Of a stretch of 64,000 nt of DNA, positions 37,196 through 49,615 are shown piece by piece. This DNA comes from Thermothelomyces thermophilus ATCC 42464 (taxonomy: Eukaryota > Ascomycota > Sordariomycetes > Sordariales > Chaetomiaceae), in NCBI RefSeq assembly GCF_000226095.1, contig NC_016475.1, positions 1,302,001-1,366,000 on the forward strand, read 5' to 3'. Every line of letters begins with the position of its first letter. Within the stretch, counting starts at the first letter, position 1. The notes below the pieces were generated by a model. That model did not search any database, had not been told where the DNA came from, and was given only the letters and a program-made list of their open reading frames with translations. The position numbers and the translations under genes were made by a program.

Positions 37196-38381
37196 TTACA
37201 ATCACGTCCTTTGGTGGTATCTTGGTACCACCGACATCACCATAGTGTAGTCGACCGGCACGTAAAGACTGTGACTGGCGGCTGCCGCCACTAGTAGCAT
37301 GAGCGGTGGCAACATTGTTTCCTGCTTAAGTATGTTAGCAACCTATAGTCTAGTCATGACGAGGATTCAAAGCCATACCTGTGCCGGCACCACTCTTGAA
37401 TTTGAACTCGTGTGTGTTGGAGACGGATGAGGAGGGGAGTTTTGGAATTAGAAGATTGAGGCGTGGACGGTCAGAACCTGCCACTATAAAGGGGATAAGA
37501 GTCTCTTAACAATCTGTTGCTATAGTGTTGCTTAGTGCTTCTATGCTGCCAAATTATAGAATAGTTTATAAGGCCGTAACGGGAAACTAGGTTCGGAAGA
37601 AGTATAGGGTAAACTAAGGACATCTTTATGCTACTGAGAACTGGGATAATAAGCGAAATATATATACCTCCGTAGAGACTGGACTTAGCAACTAAGTACA
37701 AGACAAGTTAAACCTAGTAGAACTCAGCCTCCCACTTCCTATATACTTTGCCAATTATAACAAATACTAAGTAACGTGCTAAGCTATAAAGGGCCTCGTT
37801 ATACCCCTAGCCTCAGGCACCCGGCCGGCTCGGCTGCTATAATGGCTACATGAACTAGACTCCTTCTTCTTCGTCATCTATATAGCCGGAATCACCAATC
37901 GCGAGGCAGAGGGCCCCTTACCGAGCTGCTGTACACGTAAACGCTAGCTCGCGCCGTCGGCCTTCCCGAGGGCCGTGTCTGCCTCGCTGTCAATGCGACG
38001 ATAACAAGGATTGCCCCTCATACGGCGTTGCTTCACGCTAGAAAAGGCAGCTTCCGCAGGATGTTATTAGAGCCACGAATTATAACCTAGACCTGATACT
38101 ATAATCTACCACATCTCTTTAGGAATTACTCAACAGGGCGGCTCGGACCAGGCAGTATATGCCTTGTCCCCTCCTTATATAACGATCCGTGACCTCCTCT
38201 TTCTACACGACCAGGCTCCTTATCCCTGTTGTCACATTCCTAGCGCCACCAGCAGTAAGAAATAGGGGGCACCGAGCTACTTGATACGTGTGGTAGTCCC
38301 GTCCCTTTGCCGTCTCACTCTAGCTAAAGCGAAGATAACGAATCACCTGTCGTAAGCAGATTCCTAGGCCTGTCGTTAACG
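37196..38381. other. Repeat debris, no gene
   Basis: Mixed composition. Short frames only, with RIP-type stops. No motif recognised. Confidence 0.35.
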
Positions 38382-38850
38382 CCTTCATCCTATGGTGTGA
38401 CTCCGAGCCGCCCACAGAACTGTAGAGACCACACCATGCCGAGTCCGCTTCGTCCCCTCCCCTGTTTGGGCAAGCGCTGCAACCTCCCTTTGAGGGCTCT
38501 TCCTAGTTAGATTGCCTCTAACCAACCCCTCATCGTCGTGTCGACTCAGCTATCGCGAGCCGCCCGTAGCGCCGAAGAGGTCACGTCACGTCGAGTCCGC
38601 CTCGTCCCCTCCCCTGACTAGGCCCGCACTGCGACCTTCTCTAGGGGACTCTTTCCTGTTAGATCGCCCCTGACCGAGGCCTTATCGTCGTGTTGATTCA
38701 CCCCCCGCGAGCCGCCTACAGAGCTGGAGAGGCCACGTTATGTCGAGTCCGCCTTGTCACCTCCCTAGTTGAGCCCGCTACGACCTTCCCTCAAGGACCC
38801 TTGCCAATCGGATCACCTAGCTCAGCCGAGCGCTCATGGTCGTCGACGCC
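38382..38850. repeat. 152-bp tandem repeat, about three units
   Basis: The block GAGCCGCC recurs at 38405, 38557 and 38709, a constant 152-bp spacing. Each is followed by ...GAGACC/GAGGTC/GAGGCC-CAC..., then GTCGAGTCCGCCT..CCCCTCCC and ...GCGACCTTC. Units are perhaps 75-80% alike by eye, so the array is old. No coding sense is conserved between units. Confidence 0.7.
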
Positions 38851-40560
38851 AGCCCCCGCCCACCTGAACCTGTCTGCGGCCGCCGGAGTCGCGGTATGTG
38901 ATCCGATCCAATCCGAGACACCAAGCTGTCTTTCTTGCAACCAACGACCTACATCCCTTGCCGCAGGCTGCTCGGAATCGTCGTACGGTCCATTCGCCAT
39001 GCCTCGTGTATAGCGGCGTCGCAGTGTAACTTGGGAAGTTGTAGGTTAGCTGAGAGTACATGAGATCTCAGGCCAAATGGACCAGTCGGAGAGTCTTAAC
39101 CCTCCATTTCACTAAGCCCCTAGGTATTTCTTCTCAACCTACCGGTCTGTCCATGCCTCTCGGAGGGAGTGGATGGCTGCGTCGGTGTCTGTGAAGAATG
39201 TATGTGCAGGTTAGGAACCGAAAAACGGGCTTATTGCGATGGGGCTGGTTAGGTTGATCGTGCCGACGAGGGGTGGCCGAGAGTCCACTTGAAGTCGTAG
39301 CAAGCACTCCCCTTGTCGCCCGTTTTGTCTGCTACCGCCATGGAGGCGCACCAGCTCCCAGCCTAACGCCTTTGTCATAGGCTCTCTCGACGAGACCGAC
39401 GCAAGGTCTACCTATACTCCTTCCGCAGGAGCTCTAACTATATGTAGGATTAGTCGGTCGTAGGTTAAGGAACTCGGTTAGCCTTATGGCGAATCTTACT
39501 AAGATTGGCAGAAATACGTCGCTAACTATATGATATATGTTAGCAAGGCTATCGTCAGGCCGAATAGTTGCCAGTTCGCTTAAATAGCCCCTTAGGTAGG
39601 TATTCCGGGAAGTCTGTAAGTGGTACGTTCTAGAGTAGCACATTAGTTAGATATAGTTTAGACCCCCTACCGACCGCTTGGCTCGGGAATATACATCCTA
39701 GCAAGCTATGGTCTACCTTGCCACTGCTCTATAGCCGTGCTGATACAGGACTGTGCCTAGTGTTAGGTCGGTTCCTACGCTTATCGCTAGCGTACGACGT
39801 GGAGACCGGCAATCCGCCTTTGGATGATATCGGCGCTACAAGTCATTGTAAACCTTCAGAGTAGCGTGTATACTCGTTACTAGGTCTGCTCCTGGCTTAC
39901 GTAGGTCTGTTATATGGTCGAGGCTTTCCTTCTATGACGAGCATTAGGGTCGGCTAGGTCAGACTGTATAGGCTACGGTCGCGTCCAGTTCGATATTGAC
40001 CAGCTCGCTCAGATTGACAAGCGCCGGAGCCGGTACTCGTAGCACGAGCACTCTAGGTCGCCGAGTCTATGTCTCTACGTTCTCGCCCCTTGTATAGTAA
40101 CCCTACTTTTGGTATACTATAGAAAGCGGGCCGATAAGACCAGCAGGTCGCCCGCAGTGTAGCCGTCAAATTAGGCTGGTTAAGGATAGTAGCCTATGGT
40201 ATCCTTCGATATATATATAAATATAAAAGCGCCTATTATTAAAGACGTATAAAGGAGGGTACAAACACGTTTAGTTAGCTAAGAGCAGGGTTTACAACAT
40301 GTTAGTAAAACTTGTAATCATACAAGGCAATATTAGATTTATACCATAGTGAAAGTCAGAAAACGGAACTAAAAGATAGAGTGGTGAAAACTAAGCGCAA
40401 ACGTGTTCACTACCGTTTTAGTCACCAGAAAGCGTCTTAGCACGTAACCTGGACTCTGCTAAGTTAGCAACCTAACCCAAAATAAAAGTTAAAATCTAGT
40501 TCCAGATTCACGTTCTCGGCCTCCCTATAATAGCGACATCTTCTTGTCTTCATTGTTGTT
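38851..40560. other. Repeat debris with minus-strand coding-like remnants
   Basis: From about 40090 back to 39050 the minus strand holds open pieces separated by RIP-type stops; one is 39643-39434. I recognise no domain, and I do not assign an element. An AT-rich run at 40205-40235 separates it from the Copia element. Confidence 0.35.
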
Positions 40561-40761
40561 CGCCGAACGCAGTGATAAGCTTCCGGGAGCGTTGAAAGTA
40601 GGTAGCTATACAAAGGAAAGAGTGCCTTGTTGAAGCTATCTACAAAGGAGACAAAACGAGTGGTATTTATAGATAAAGGGACTGGCTAATGCGTTAAACA
40701 GCCTTATACAGCTGTGGCAAACGCGTGGCTAATACGTTTAGAAGCTCCACAGCTTCCGACA
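40561..40761 (-). repeat. 3' LTR of full Copia element
   Basis: This 201-bp LTR matches 47849-48049 with transition differences only, and matches 8992-9201 in reverse. On minus it begins TGTCGG and ends TTCGGC. Confidence 0.9.
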
Positions 40762-43700
40762 TACCCCCTAGTTAAACACGGTAGTCGTTTAACTACGCTT
40801 TGTAGTAATACTATTCCTAGTGTTATATCCTTTGTCGCTCTTACCTCGATAGCTCCTTTAGGGGCCTGCCTTCCGCATTTAGAAGTCTAAAAGAGTCGAG
40901 TATAATAAAGCGATTCCTTTAAAGCTATGGATCAAATATAGCTATTGTAACCGTAATAGTAATAGTATCATTAGTTTTAATTGTAATAATAATAATAGGA
41001 TAATGCCTTTTATACTCGAATTAACAGATGACTTGTTAGGTGCGCCTATTACGAACACTGTAACTGCTAGTAGGTCGACTCCTGGTCCTATAACGCCTCG
41101 AAAGCGTAAGTACGCTAAAGCTTCTAGACTGTAAGTGTTTCTATTATCTCTGTTCGATTGATTTTATTGCCGGTTTTGCAGTTTTCTAGCGATTCTAGCG
41201 ATTTAAGCAAGTTTATATAGTTTAGCTTCTTCTAGTTAATTTAATAGCGACTCTATTATAGTTTCTAGCGCTCTACTAGTCGTATCTAGATCGTTTAAGC
41301 TGACTAAATATAGCGATATCGAAGCTAGTAAGCTTTGTAAGGTGCCCTATAGAATGTATATACGGTTAGCTCTAATAGGACGTTCTTTTAGCGAATGTTA
41401 CAATTATTCTAGTGCTAGCTCTTACTATTACTATTATACCTATAGTTTCTATAAGTATAAGAAGATATACGCTAATTACCTATACGTCTAATAGCTTTTG
41501 TAATACTTATACCAATTATAATGGTAGTCTTACTTCTTATATTAGGTTAGTAAAGGATTTAATAAAGGCTCTACTAGATAGAGCTAAGGCTTTTATAAGT
41601 CCTTAGATCCTAAACCTCTACCCCTAATATATAGGCAAATTGCTAATAGATATACGTAGGATCTTAAGAAGTTATATATAGTCTCCTAAAGTGACCTGAA
41701 ACGTACTAGTATAGATAATACGGAGGAGTATAAGCTCGATAGGACTAAACTTGCGCGTTTTACGAAGATCGCCTGCTCTATATATAATATCTTCTACTAG
41801 TTAGGCAAGATCAAGGAGGCTCGTAATATCTATATTAGCGCGTCTGATGACATGTTAGGCGCTACGTTATTGCCTAGCTAGGATAAAGGCAAGGGCAAGA
41901 CTATTAATCCTAATAACGGCTAATAATAGTAGATAAGGAGTATTAGGCAGTATTTTATTTAGCGAATTTGACCTATTTTCCACCCCCTAGTTATATAAGC
42001 TTGTAACTAACATCTTAAGGATTAAGGAGAGCCCTCTAGCGCTTAAAGGCTTGTTAGCTAAGTTATTTAGTAAGCCTATCTACTAGTATCCAACTAGTTA
42101 GTAAATATATAGCTTTAAATGTTCCTTTTACTACTTCCTAGTGTAACTATATATTATAGATATCTATATACTATAGGTAAGTATTAATACGTTCATTCTT
42201 AGCTATTACTAATCTGATCGTTTACTAATTATCGTAATAAATGTTCTAGGGTTCCCTAAGCTTAAGATCGATATCTATAAATAGCCTTTTGAATACTATA
42301 GCTTCTCTTACCATAAGGGAGAGCGTTAAAAGTTCTACTTTAGTGCTTAACGTTATAATAATATCCTAGTATAACGCCTTCTATATAATAGAACCTCTAA
42401 ATAGGAAAAAGATATATTCTTATAATAAATACCACGTATCTAGATTATCTATATACAAAGTATCCCTAGCGATTACAAGCGTCGAACTATCTAGCGCTTA
42501 CTTGCTCTTATATTAGATTGATAGGCAAGAGCTCCTAAACAGATATCTTATTACTTACCATACCTCTGACAAGTAGTCTAGTCCTAGGTTAGTTAGGTAT
42601 CAAGAGAATACTAAATAGGTATATATAACGTCTAGACGTAGTATAACTATATAATATAGAATTAATCTAACGAGCTCCTAATACTCTTTAATCTATATAC
42701 TAGTAGCACTCCCTTCGAACTTTTTAAGTTCTTTATAGCTTAAGGGAGTTAGCTTATATATACTAGGCATATCTAGCCTATATCTTCTTGTTACCTTTCT
42801 AATATATTAGTTATAGACTAACTATATCTTATATATAGGTCGGTCTCGAATTACCCTAATACTAAGGAACTAACTAACATCGCCCTACTTATAGACGTTA
42901 TATTAAGCTTTGATTCCTTCCATTATACGCTCGGCCGCTATAGCGTTACTTTTATAGAAGAAGACCAAGAAGTCGTTAATATAGAAGATTAGAATAACTT
43001 GTTTGTTATAACTTAAGAAGAAGCACTTCTCTTTACCTAATAGTTCTATACCTAGATCTGATAGCGTTTTATAAAACTCCTTATACTATAAGAGTAGCAA
43101 GTCTCTTAAGCCGTATAGAGCTCTTTGTAACTCTACATATTTCTCTAGCTACTTGAATCCTTCTAGTAATTCGTAGACGATAGAATTATCTTCAGGTCTT
43201 TTAGCGTTAAGGAACGCTTATACTATATCGAACTACTTAATTTCTAAGTCAAAGTATATAATGATTGCTATTATTATACGGAACGACTACGCTACTAGAG
43301 TAGCTACGTATATACTTTCTACTAAGCTAATATCTTATAGATCTCCTTATATATAGATCCTTGCCTTACACTTCTCTAAGAAACCGTCCTTGTTAAACTT
43401 ATATAAAGACCTATTTTAATAGGATAGGTCGCGCTTTTACTTACTCGTACGGTACGATCTTCTACATTCCCCTGCTCTCTGAGTTATATATCTCCTTATA
43501 AGCTACGTCTTTAAACTGTTGTCCTAACAGGTAGTTATATAGGTCTCGCTAGTTAGTAAAAACATAAGTAAGATCATTAATATACCAACATGGCCTATTT
43601 AGGGCTACTCTAAGGTATATAGCATCCTTTTATTATATAATAGTAGTAAATACTATATATATCATTCTTATACTCTAGTCCTCTAGGTAAGCTTCCTATT

Positions 43701-46122
43701 AATTAGGTAGGTAAGTCTTATAGAACTATTACTAGAGTTCCTTAGTTATATAGATAAAGGAGTAGTAATAATTAACCCTCTCTTTATTTTATAGCCTTTT
43801 ACTTAACCGGACAGGGTCCCTAGGCTTATAAGCCCTCCTCCTACCTCTGCCTCTCCTTATAAGAGGTTGCTAAGTAGCTTCTCCTTCGCTTCTACCTTCT
43901 AGAGGATATATTAGCTAATCCAGACTTCGCTTAACGCTCCACTCCTTTAGCCTAGCTAGATATAATATATCGATAGTACCGTCCCTAGCTCCTAGCTCTT
44001 CTGTTTACTCATTATATATATTAGATTCTTTTATAGAAGGTATTCCTCTATTAGATTCGATAGCTCCCCTGCTCTCCCTAGCGTCTAATTAGCTAGCTAG
44101 CGACTAGGAAGGCCCTAATTCAACCCTTCCTACTTCCTAGTAGACATTCCCTTTATTAGCCGGCATAGGGTAAGTCACCAAGGGCTTAGGCGTATATTTA
44201 GGAGTTAAGAGTCTTCTAAAGCTTTCTATCTATTTAGTAAGTTTGTCTATTGCTTATGTCTTTATTATAAGAGTCTCTAGAACTAATTACTTGCTTATAG
44301 GCTATATATCAGAGAGCTCCCTTACCCCTAAGTCTTGACCTTGTTAGAGAGGTTAGTCTACCACCAGACTCTCTTATGATAAAGGTAGCTAAGCCACTAT
44401 AATAGAATCTTCTATTGGTTGCTAGATCTATTATAACGCTTTCTAGAGAAAGTCGGTATCCTAGGAATCTTTGCTAAGATCAAATTAATTGACTTCCTAG
44501 CTTGCTACCATTAGCAATGACTCCATCGGCTACTCTTTGCCTAGACGGTAGAAAGTCTTCTTATTAAAGTAAACGTTATAAGTTATAATGACCTTATCGA
44601 GCTTAGGTATCTAAATGTAATAGATATTAGATATATAATATCTTATAAGATACCTTGTTAGCCTATATAGTAGTACCTTAAAGTCTTTTATACGTTACTT
44701 AGTTTCCCCATCCTTATAGAGGATATATACCCAATATCTATATATAAAGATGCTATTCTAGTCTAGGTATAAGTTGCTAGTTAATATAATTGTCAAGCTA
44801 GGTTTATACTAGTAAAAATACTATTCAAACTAGCTATAGAGTACCTTATTAGGAGTTCTAAACGAGTAAATACGGCTTAGGCTTATTATATATAAGTATA
44901 CCACTACTTATATACTTTCTAATTTATACTATTAAGTATCTTGATTAAGCGTAAGATTAGTTCTTACCTTACTCGCTCTATTAGTCTGTTAAGCTTATAA
45001 GTATATAAAGGTAAGAGTTTAAGATCAATATTATTTTCTATAGTCTAGGTCTAGTAGCGTATTAGTATACGCCCTACTAAACTAATCGTTATAGTATCGT
45101 TATCCTACTTAATCCTATGGATAGTAAGCCTATATTAGCGTCTTACCTAGCTTTTGAAATTCTAGATAACTCCTATAATCTAGTCTAGCGACTTTATTAT
45201 TAAGAGGAAAAGGAAGAGCTTCCTACTATACTTATCAATAATTACAAGTAGCTATCGCAATCTATTAATCGCTTTAGGATAGTTAAATAGATCCTAGGCT
45301 ACTTACTAGAATAGGTATATAGACTTTTACTTAGGTAGTGTTTTCCTAGAGATAACCTTACTTATAAAAGTATAAGCGTAGCTCTCGTACTTAATATATA
45401 TTATCCCCTTAATATAGACGTTTCTAGCGTTATTAACAAGCGCTTTTAACGCTTCTAGTCCGAGGTAGCTAGCTCTTAAGTGCCAAAGATTCTTAGTATC
45501 CTCTCTTATAGTAGGTAATGCTTGCGTCTAGGACCTTCTACTATATATAATAAATATATTCCATAAGGATATATAAACGTTTATAATACCTGCTTTACTA
45601 ATTAAGATATAGTCTAGGAAGCTTAGGTAGTAGGAAAGTAGCTTATATTCGAGGAAGGTAAGATTATATTTATATTCTAACTTATAAAGTATAATGTTAT
45701 TTTCTAGTGTTCCGAAATATAGTAAGTAATCTAAGCTATAGTATTAAGTGTCTACCTTAAGTAATAGAGCTTCTAAGATAATATTAATATAGAATCCTTT
45801 GATAATAGTAATATCCTTAAGCGTTAGGCTCTTAATATATAGTCCATATAGTCCATCTAGAACGTTTTTAATTACCTAAGTACCCCTTCTATTAATAGGG
45901 AAGGTCGTTATACCTGCTTTAACGAACTTAGAATCCTCTACCTTAACAAACGTCCTAGGTAAAAGGAACTTCTTATTATTAACTAAGTAGGTCACGCTAT
46001 ATAAGTCTAATAGAGTGCTTTCTAATAGAGGATAGTATTATAGAGTGACTATACTAAATGCCCTATAGTAAGTCAAGAGCTCGCTAAGTAATTAAAGGCT
46101 AATAATTAATATATTGAGCTAG

Positions 46123-46555
46123 TGCCAACCCTCCAGGGCACCACTCAGCACCTCCAAAACCAAACCTCCGTCTGGTCAGATGGGGAGGAGCGTCGGCTCA
46201 AAATGTCCAGGGCATCCGAGTATTCGCGGTCACAGCAGGCAAGTCCAACCATCTGGACGGCAACGACGATAGGGGCAAAGGTGGCGGCAACGATGTCCCT
46301 CTGGACAGACGTAGAAGAGTCTACTTACGTGGAAAAAGATACTCCAACTTACAAAAGAAAGAAGAACCACATCTCGTCACTCCAATCCATCAGAGCAAAC
46401 GAGTGTTGAAAGCCATCTGTTGTCCTTGTCTGTCTGTCTGGTGCTCCTAGATAGGCAACCCCTATTTCTGCCTATTGTATATAGCAAAGCTCTACAGAAC
46501 CGGAAAAACAAAACTGCACCCTGTGTCCCTCTGGTCATATCAAGAACTTCTAGCC
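46123..46555. other. GC-normal island inside the RIPed Copia element
   Basis: Base composition and codon texture change abruptly from AT-rich RIPed sequence to about 50% GC without TAG/TAA enrichment, then back. The plus strand has a 95-codon open stretch (46122-46409), but it starts at the island edge and has no recognised domain. The island may be an insertion of single-copy DNA, a solo LTR of another family (left end TG, right end unclear), or an element region that escaped RIP. Confidence 0.55.
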
Positions 46556-47848
46556 CTAGTCTAATATTAAGGGAACTAGGATATCTTACCCCTAATTACC
46601 TAGAATAGGATAGCTCCCCTTACTTAGTAATAAGTTAATTTTTTAGTCTAGCCTACTTTAGCTTATTAAGCTCCTAGTAAATTCTCTTATACTCTTTATC
46701 GGAAAGGTATAAGCATTATTTATTACTATAGATAGCTTACTTAAGTATATAATAGTCCATTAGATCCTATAGATGTCTTAGACGCTTATAGGGATATCTT
46801 ATATTATATCTCTAACCGCTATAAGAGTCTCTATACAAGTCTCTACCTCTCTCCTTACCACTTTTCTAAGCTATAAGAAGTATTAGTATATAAGTTATTA
46901 AGAAGATTCCATACTTCTAAGAGACTCTAGGTTATATATCATTATTAATTAGGATCTTAGCTATTATAATAAAAGTGCTAAGCTCTAGAAGTAGCTATCC
47001 TATATTATTAGCAAGCTTAATTTCTATCCTCTTATTTACTACCTGGGTTAATAAAATATATATAGTGATAATATTAAGAAAGGTATAAAGTCCTTATATA
47101 CCCTATACTTCTAGGATATTATATTAGATAGCTTACTAAAAGGCGACATTAAAGTTATAAACCTAGCGCTATAGATTAACTCCTGAACGCTTAGCTATAT
47201 TAAGACTAGTTATATATTATATAATAATTATTATATAAAGCGTTATGATAGATAGTATAAGTATAGAGTAAAGTGCCTAGATAATCCCCTTAATAAGGTT
47301 AATATCCTTCTTCCTATACGCTTTCGTAGCTTTATGGAGTTTAGGATCTATAGTATATACTAGCTAGTATTATAACTATCCTATCCGCTTACTAATATCT
47401 ATAGTATATATAATATCTTTATAAAAGGAGTCTTATAGTTACGTAAATTCGGCTATAATAGCTATGTCAGAAGGTATCAAATCTATAGACATCGAGGGTG
47501 ACAATCCTTCTAGGAGTTGCTCTTAGGAAGCTAGGAGGAGGTTATCTCTAGCTTGCTTACAGGTTAGGCACTACAGAACTTCCAGATCTGGCTCGCGGTC
47601 GCTATTAGGGTTGACAAATCCCTATATACTAGCAAATTCAGCCTACGACTACAGTTTAATATACCACAAGTTCTAGGAACTAGGCCCTATAAGGCGTGTA
47701 GAAGTCTCGACTAGGATCTCGGACATAATAGACGGATACGTCGTCGAAAGCGTATTAAAGTAGGGTAAGAGAGTTCGTAATAGAAGAAGCTACTACTAAT
47801 ATTAAAGATACGTCGGCAGAGGAGCAGTTAAGGCGCCGGGCTTATAAC

Positions 47849-48049
47849 TGCCGAACGTAGTGATGAGCTTCTGGGAGCGTTAAAAGTGGGTGGCTATACG
47901 AAGGAAAGAGTGCCTTGTTGAAGCTATCTACAAAGGAGACAAAACGAGTGGTATTCATAGACAAAGGGACTGGCCAATGCGTTGAATAGCCTCATACAGC
48001 TGTGGCAAACGCGTGGCTAATACGTTTGGAAGCTCTACAGCTTCTGACA
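47849..48049 (-). repeat. 5' LTR of full Copia element
   Basis: Partner of 40561-40761. Its right end CTTCTGACA is followed by TTATT, the putative target duplication. The minus-strand reading starts TGTCAGAAGC. Confidence 0.9.
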
Positions 48050-48054
48050 TTATT

Positions 48055-49615
48055 CAAAGGGGGCGGATTCTTGTCCTCTGAGCGACTAGTTTTGGACCCT
48101 TTTGAGCAGATAAGGAAGATTTATATGCAAAATCCGCGTTTTATCTTCATTTGCAAGCCGAATTGTGGCGAGAAGCGAGAAGGCCGCGTAGTACAGAAAT
48201 AGGGTGATTCGAACGTCATCGCGATTAGATTAAGTCCTAGATCCGACAGCAGCGGGTTTCAGATTTTGTTGCAGTGGATGAATGGATGAATGGAACCAAC
48301 GATCTTCGTATCTCTGCTATACTGGCGGATTGGCGATGGTTCTGGAGGAAGAAGGACGGAGGCGTCCAGAGCCATCCTGCAGGAAGATGTGGGTGGCTGC
48401 AATCCTTGGTAGGTCTGGGAACCCTAGTAGGCCCAGTCTACCATAGACTTAGACCAAGATGATCTATCCTCACTGCGCCCTGTACTAAGTCCGAGTTGCG
48501 GACCATAATTACTATATAGTGTACTAAGATGGCCCGTTTCAAACCAGCAAATGACACTGTAACTGAAGGATGCTGCGGCGGGAGAACATGAAAAACAGGA
48601 CTGCATGTGGTAAGAAGAATCACTTGCGTAAATAATTCGAATAAACCTTCAACTTAATATTCCCCCCTCTGATTAATAATACCTGGTAGTTAGTCTGAGA
48701 ACTAAGATAAAAACATATTGGTTGTTGGAACCACTGCGCGGTTCAAGTCGAACGTCAGATATCACGATGTTGATGGAATGCAGCCATCGGTTTGATTCTG
48801 TTGATTGCCGAGAACTCGTCAAGTGGCGTTCCGCGCCATATGGCGGTCAGTGGCTAATTGGCTCAGTAGGCCTATCTGACCCACACGGCAGGTTCCGAAG
48901 CTGGTAACTAGGTGACACACCACGTTGACCTCGATAATCTAGGTAGCAAATGGCAATCCCATCTATAAGCAGTTACTTTGACCAAGTTTGGTAAATCCAA
49001 GCAGAACTCAATTCCGGACTAATTTTAGCACCAACAGCTAGGCTGTGTACCTTAAGGGCCTCGTCTCTGTTTCAGCCTCCAAGTCTGGTCAGACCAACAT
49101 ACTGGTGCTTCTATTGGGCCACGTCTAATTTTGGCATTATCCAGTCTACTACGGAGTAGGTATGATGGGCAAGTTAGACCCCCTGTCTGGGTATAAACAG
49201 GGGGCCTGACAAGCGGGCGCAGGCAGGGGAAACTGGTGATAGAGGCACAAGAGGTTTTCCCGAGAGAGCCCTGTCGGTACCTAGGCAGGGGGGTTAACTT
49301 TGGCTCCCTACCCCAGTATACTAAGCCATGTTCATTCATTTTTGCATCATCTGCACAGTTTGTGCCTTAGTGGTGAATTCTAACCAACAAGATAACTATC
49401 AGGAATCCTTGACAGCTGCTAAAGATGACGAACATCATTCTTATAAGTAGGCTTGGTGACACCTCGACTGACGACCTAGCTATTCGTCTTCATTCGCATC
49501 GATAATCAGTGCCTACCCCTTTACTTACCAGTCTTCCTCTACTAGTGAAAGGAACATTTGACAAAACACGCCTAAAAGAAATAGCAAACCTCAAAATCAC
49601 AACCTACTGCCCATC
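48055..49615. other. Intergenic spacer between Copia element and island 2
   Basis: Only short frames without domains. A TACGGAGTA motif occurs at about 49150. A polypyrimidine-rich leader (49530-49610) precedes the next gene. Confidence 0.5.

Larger units (their letters stand above)
40561..48049 (-). mobile_element. Full-length Copia-type LTR retrotransposon, RIP-dead
   Basis: Identical-length 201-bp LTRs lie at 40561-40761 and 47849-48049. The flanks TTGTT (40556-40560) and TTATT (48050-48054) look like a target duplication with one RIP-type difference. A primer-site-like stretch follows the 5' LTR inside 47830-47848, and a purine tract abuts the 3' LTR. Pol runs on minus: protease region near 46000, GAG-pre-integrase (LWHL...LGLEALKALV pattern) about 45500-45440, integrase core about 45300-44700, reverse transcriptase with a YxDD-type motif near 42966-43010, and RNase H to about 41990. 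This order (integrase before reverse transcriptase) defines Copia. There are dozens of breaks. By my reading about 17 of 201 LTR positions differ, all transitions, so RIP rather than age dominates divergence. Confidence 0.9.
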
